Shown in pieces: positions 5,885 through 6,672 of a DNA stretch of 6,672 bases. Numbering within the stretch: the first letter of the stretch is position 1; every line of letters starts with the position of its first letter. The notes under the pieces were generated by a model that ran no database searches, had not been told where the DNA came from, and was given only the letters and a program-made list of their open reading frames with translations. The DNA lies in contig JAUWMO010000192.1 of NCBI GenBank assembly GCA_030613125.1, forward strand, positions 1 through 6,672, read 5' to 3'. The translations under genes were made by a program, and so were the position numbers. This DNA is from Bacteroidota bacterium. Its GTDB lineage: Bacteria > Bacteroidota > Bacteroidia > Bacteroidales > VadinHA17.

Positions 5885-6672
5885 ATGGAAACAACAGCTT
5901 TTCAAAAAATACACACTAAAGTAAATCATATCACAAAAGCAACATGCTCGTTACATGCCGATGGTGTGGGTTATGAAGAAATGGCAACTGTAAATAGCAG
6001 GCTGGCACAGGTAGTTAAAATACAAGGGGATTTGATAACCCTGCAAATATTTTCAGGAACAGAAGGTATTCCGACAAATGCAGAAGTAGTATTTCTGGGC
6101 CACGCACCCAAACTGTCGGTAAGTGATGAATTGAGCGGAAGGTTCTTCAATGCCTATGGACAACCCATTGATGGAGGGCCTGAGGTTGATGGTAAGGCAG
6201 TGGAAATTGGAGGGCCATCGGTAAATCCCGTAAGAAGAAAACAGCCTTCTGAACTTATTGCCACAGGCATAGCAGGAATTGACCTGAACAATACACTTGT
6301 TACAGGGCAAAAAATCCCTTTCTTTGCCGATCCCGACCAGCCTTACAATCAGGTTATAGCAATGGTTGCCTTGCGTGCAAAAGCCGATAAAATCATACTT
6401 GCAGGCATGGGACTTACAAACGATGATTATTTATTTTTTAAAAATATATTCGAAAATGCCGGAGCACTCGACCGTATTATAAGTTTTGTAAACACAACCG
6501 AAGACCCGCCTGTTGAGCGGCTTCTTGTTCCGGATATGGCTTTATCTGCCGCAGAATATTTTGCCGCAGAAAAAAACCAGAACGTTCTGGTTCTTTTAAC
6601 AGATATGACACTTTACGCTGATGCTTTAAGTATAGTCTCCAACCGGATGGACCAAATTCCGTCAAAAGACAG
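5885..6672 (+). CDS. atpB: V/A-type ATPase subunit B, 5' part only
   Basis: The first 262 codons of subunit B run off the right edge; the full protein is usually about 430-460 residues. B alternates with A in the head and binds nucleotide without being the main catalytic subunit. The beta-barrel (about 5-80) leads to SGRFFNAYGQPIDGGP (84-99). The position of the usual P-loop has no GxxxxGK(T/S). Instead it reads GQKIPFFADPDQPYNQ (141-156), as expected for non-catalytic B. Further marks are the stretches NTTEDPPVERLLVPDMALS (203-221) and VLVLLTDMT (234-242, with Asp240 at the Walker B-like position). The ATG at 5885 follows the A stop by 9 bp, implying tight co-expression. No Shine-Dalgarno sequence is visible. 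The visible frame has no break. Genes for D, I and K would be expected downstream. Confidence 0.95.
   Translation, partial: METTAFQKIHTKVNHITKATCSLHADGVGYEEMATVNSRLAQVVKIQGDLITLQIFSGTEGIPTNAEVVFLGHAPKLSVSDELSGRFFNAYGQPIDGGPEVDGKAVEIGGPSVNPVRRKQPSELIATGIAGIDLNNTLVTGQKIPFFADPDQPYNQVIAMVALRAKADKIILAGMGLTNDDYLFFKNIFENAGALDRIISFVNTTEDPPVERLLVPDMALSAAEYFAAEKNQNVLVLLTDMTLYADALSIVSNRMDQIPSKD

Noticed and set aside
6305..6352. Missing Walker A motif in subunit B as a defect
   Set aside because: B subunits of V/A-type ATPases normally lack a functional P-loop, and the wording here fits the Bacteroidota lineage.

Overview
The window looks like part of a Bacteroidota (Bacteroidetes) chromosome, most likely from an AT-rich Bacteroidales-type or related lineage. 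Four things point there. The V/A-type ATPase genes run E, DUF2764, A, B. The A and B proteins have the Bacteroidota/Chlamydia/spirochaete wording (GERANEVVEIF; FADPDQPYN). Start codons lack Shine-Dalgarno sequences. There is a TAnnTTTG promoter box and a DUF4369-plus-TlpA lipoprotein. This assignment comes from recognising protein families by eye; no search was run. All genes read on the plus strand.

Region 1 (1-2171) is accessory. It holds the 3' end of a secreted-type alpha/beta hydrolase with a DUF3471-like tail, then a complete lipoprotein of 494 residues ending in a TlpA/thioredoxin domain with a WCSPC active site. The two genes are separated by 51 bp.

Region 2 (2172-2537) has no substantial gene. 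It contains a long imperfect inverted repeat that starts on the lipoprotein stop codon and resembles an integron attC site in layout. A 13-mer in it recurs almost unchanged between the two upstream genes. The inverted repeat is followed by a 30-codon ORF that looks like a signal peptide cut short, then competing small hairpins, and finally a good Bacteroidota promoter for the next operon.

Region 3 (2538-6672) is the start of a V/A-type ATPase operon: peripheral-stalk subunit E, a DUF2764 protein, catalytic subunit A and the first 262 codons of subunit B. Gaps are 39, 32 and 9 bp, so co-transcription is likely. In related genomes the operon continues with D, I and K, which would lie beyond the window. 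No separate G, C or F gene occurs between E and B. DUF2764 sits where a central-stalk adaptor gene could be expected, and it carries a short motif reminiscent of the C/d (AC39) family.

The ATPase operon is a known type. The least explained parts are the repeat-flanked accessory segment and the role of the DUF2764 protein.
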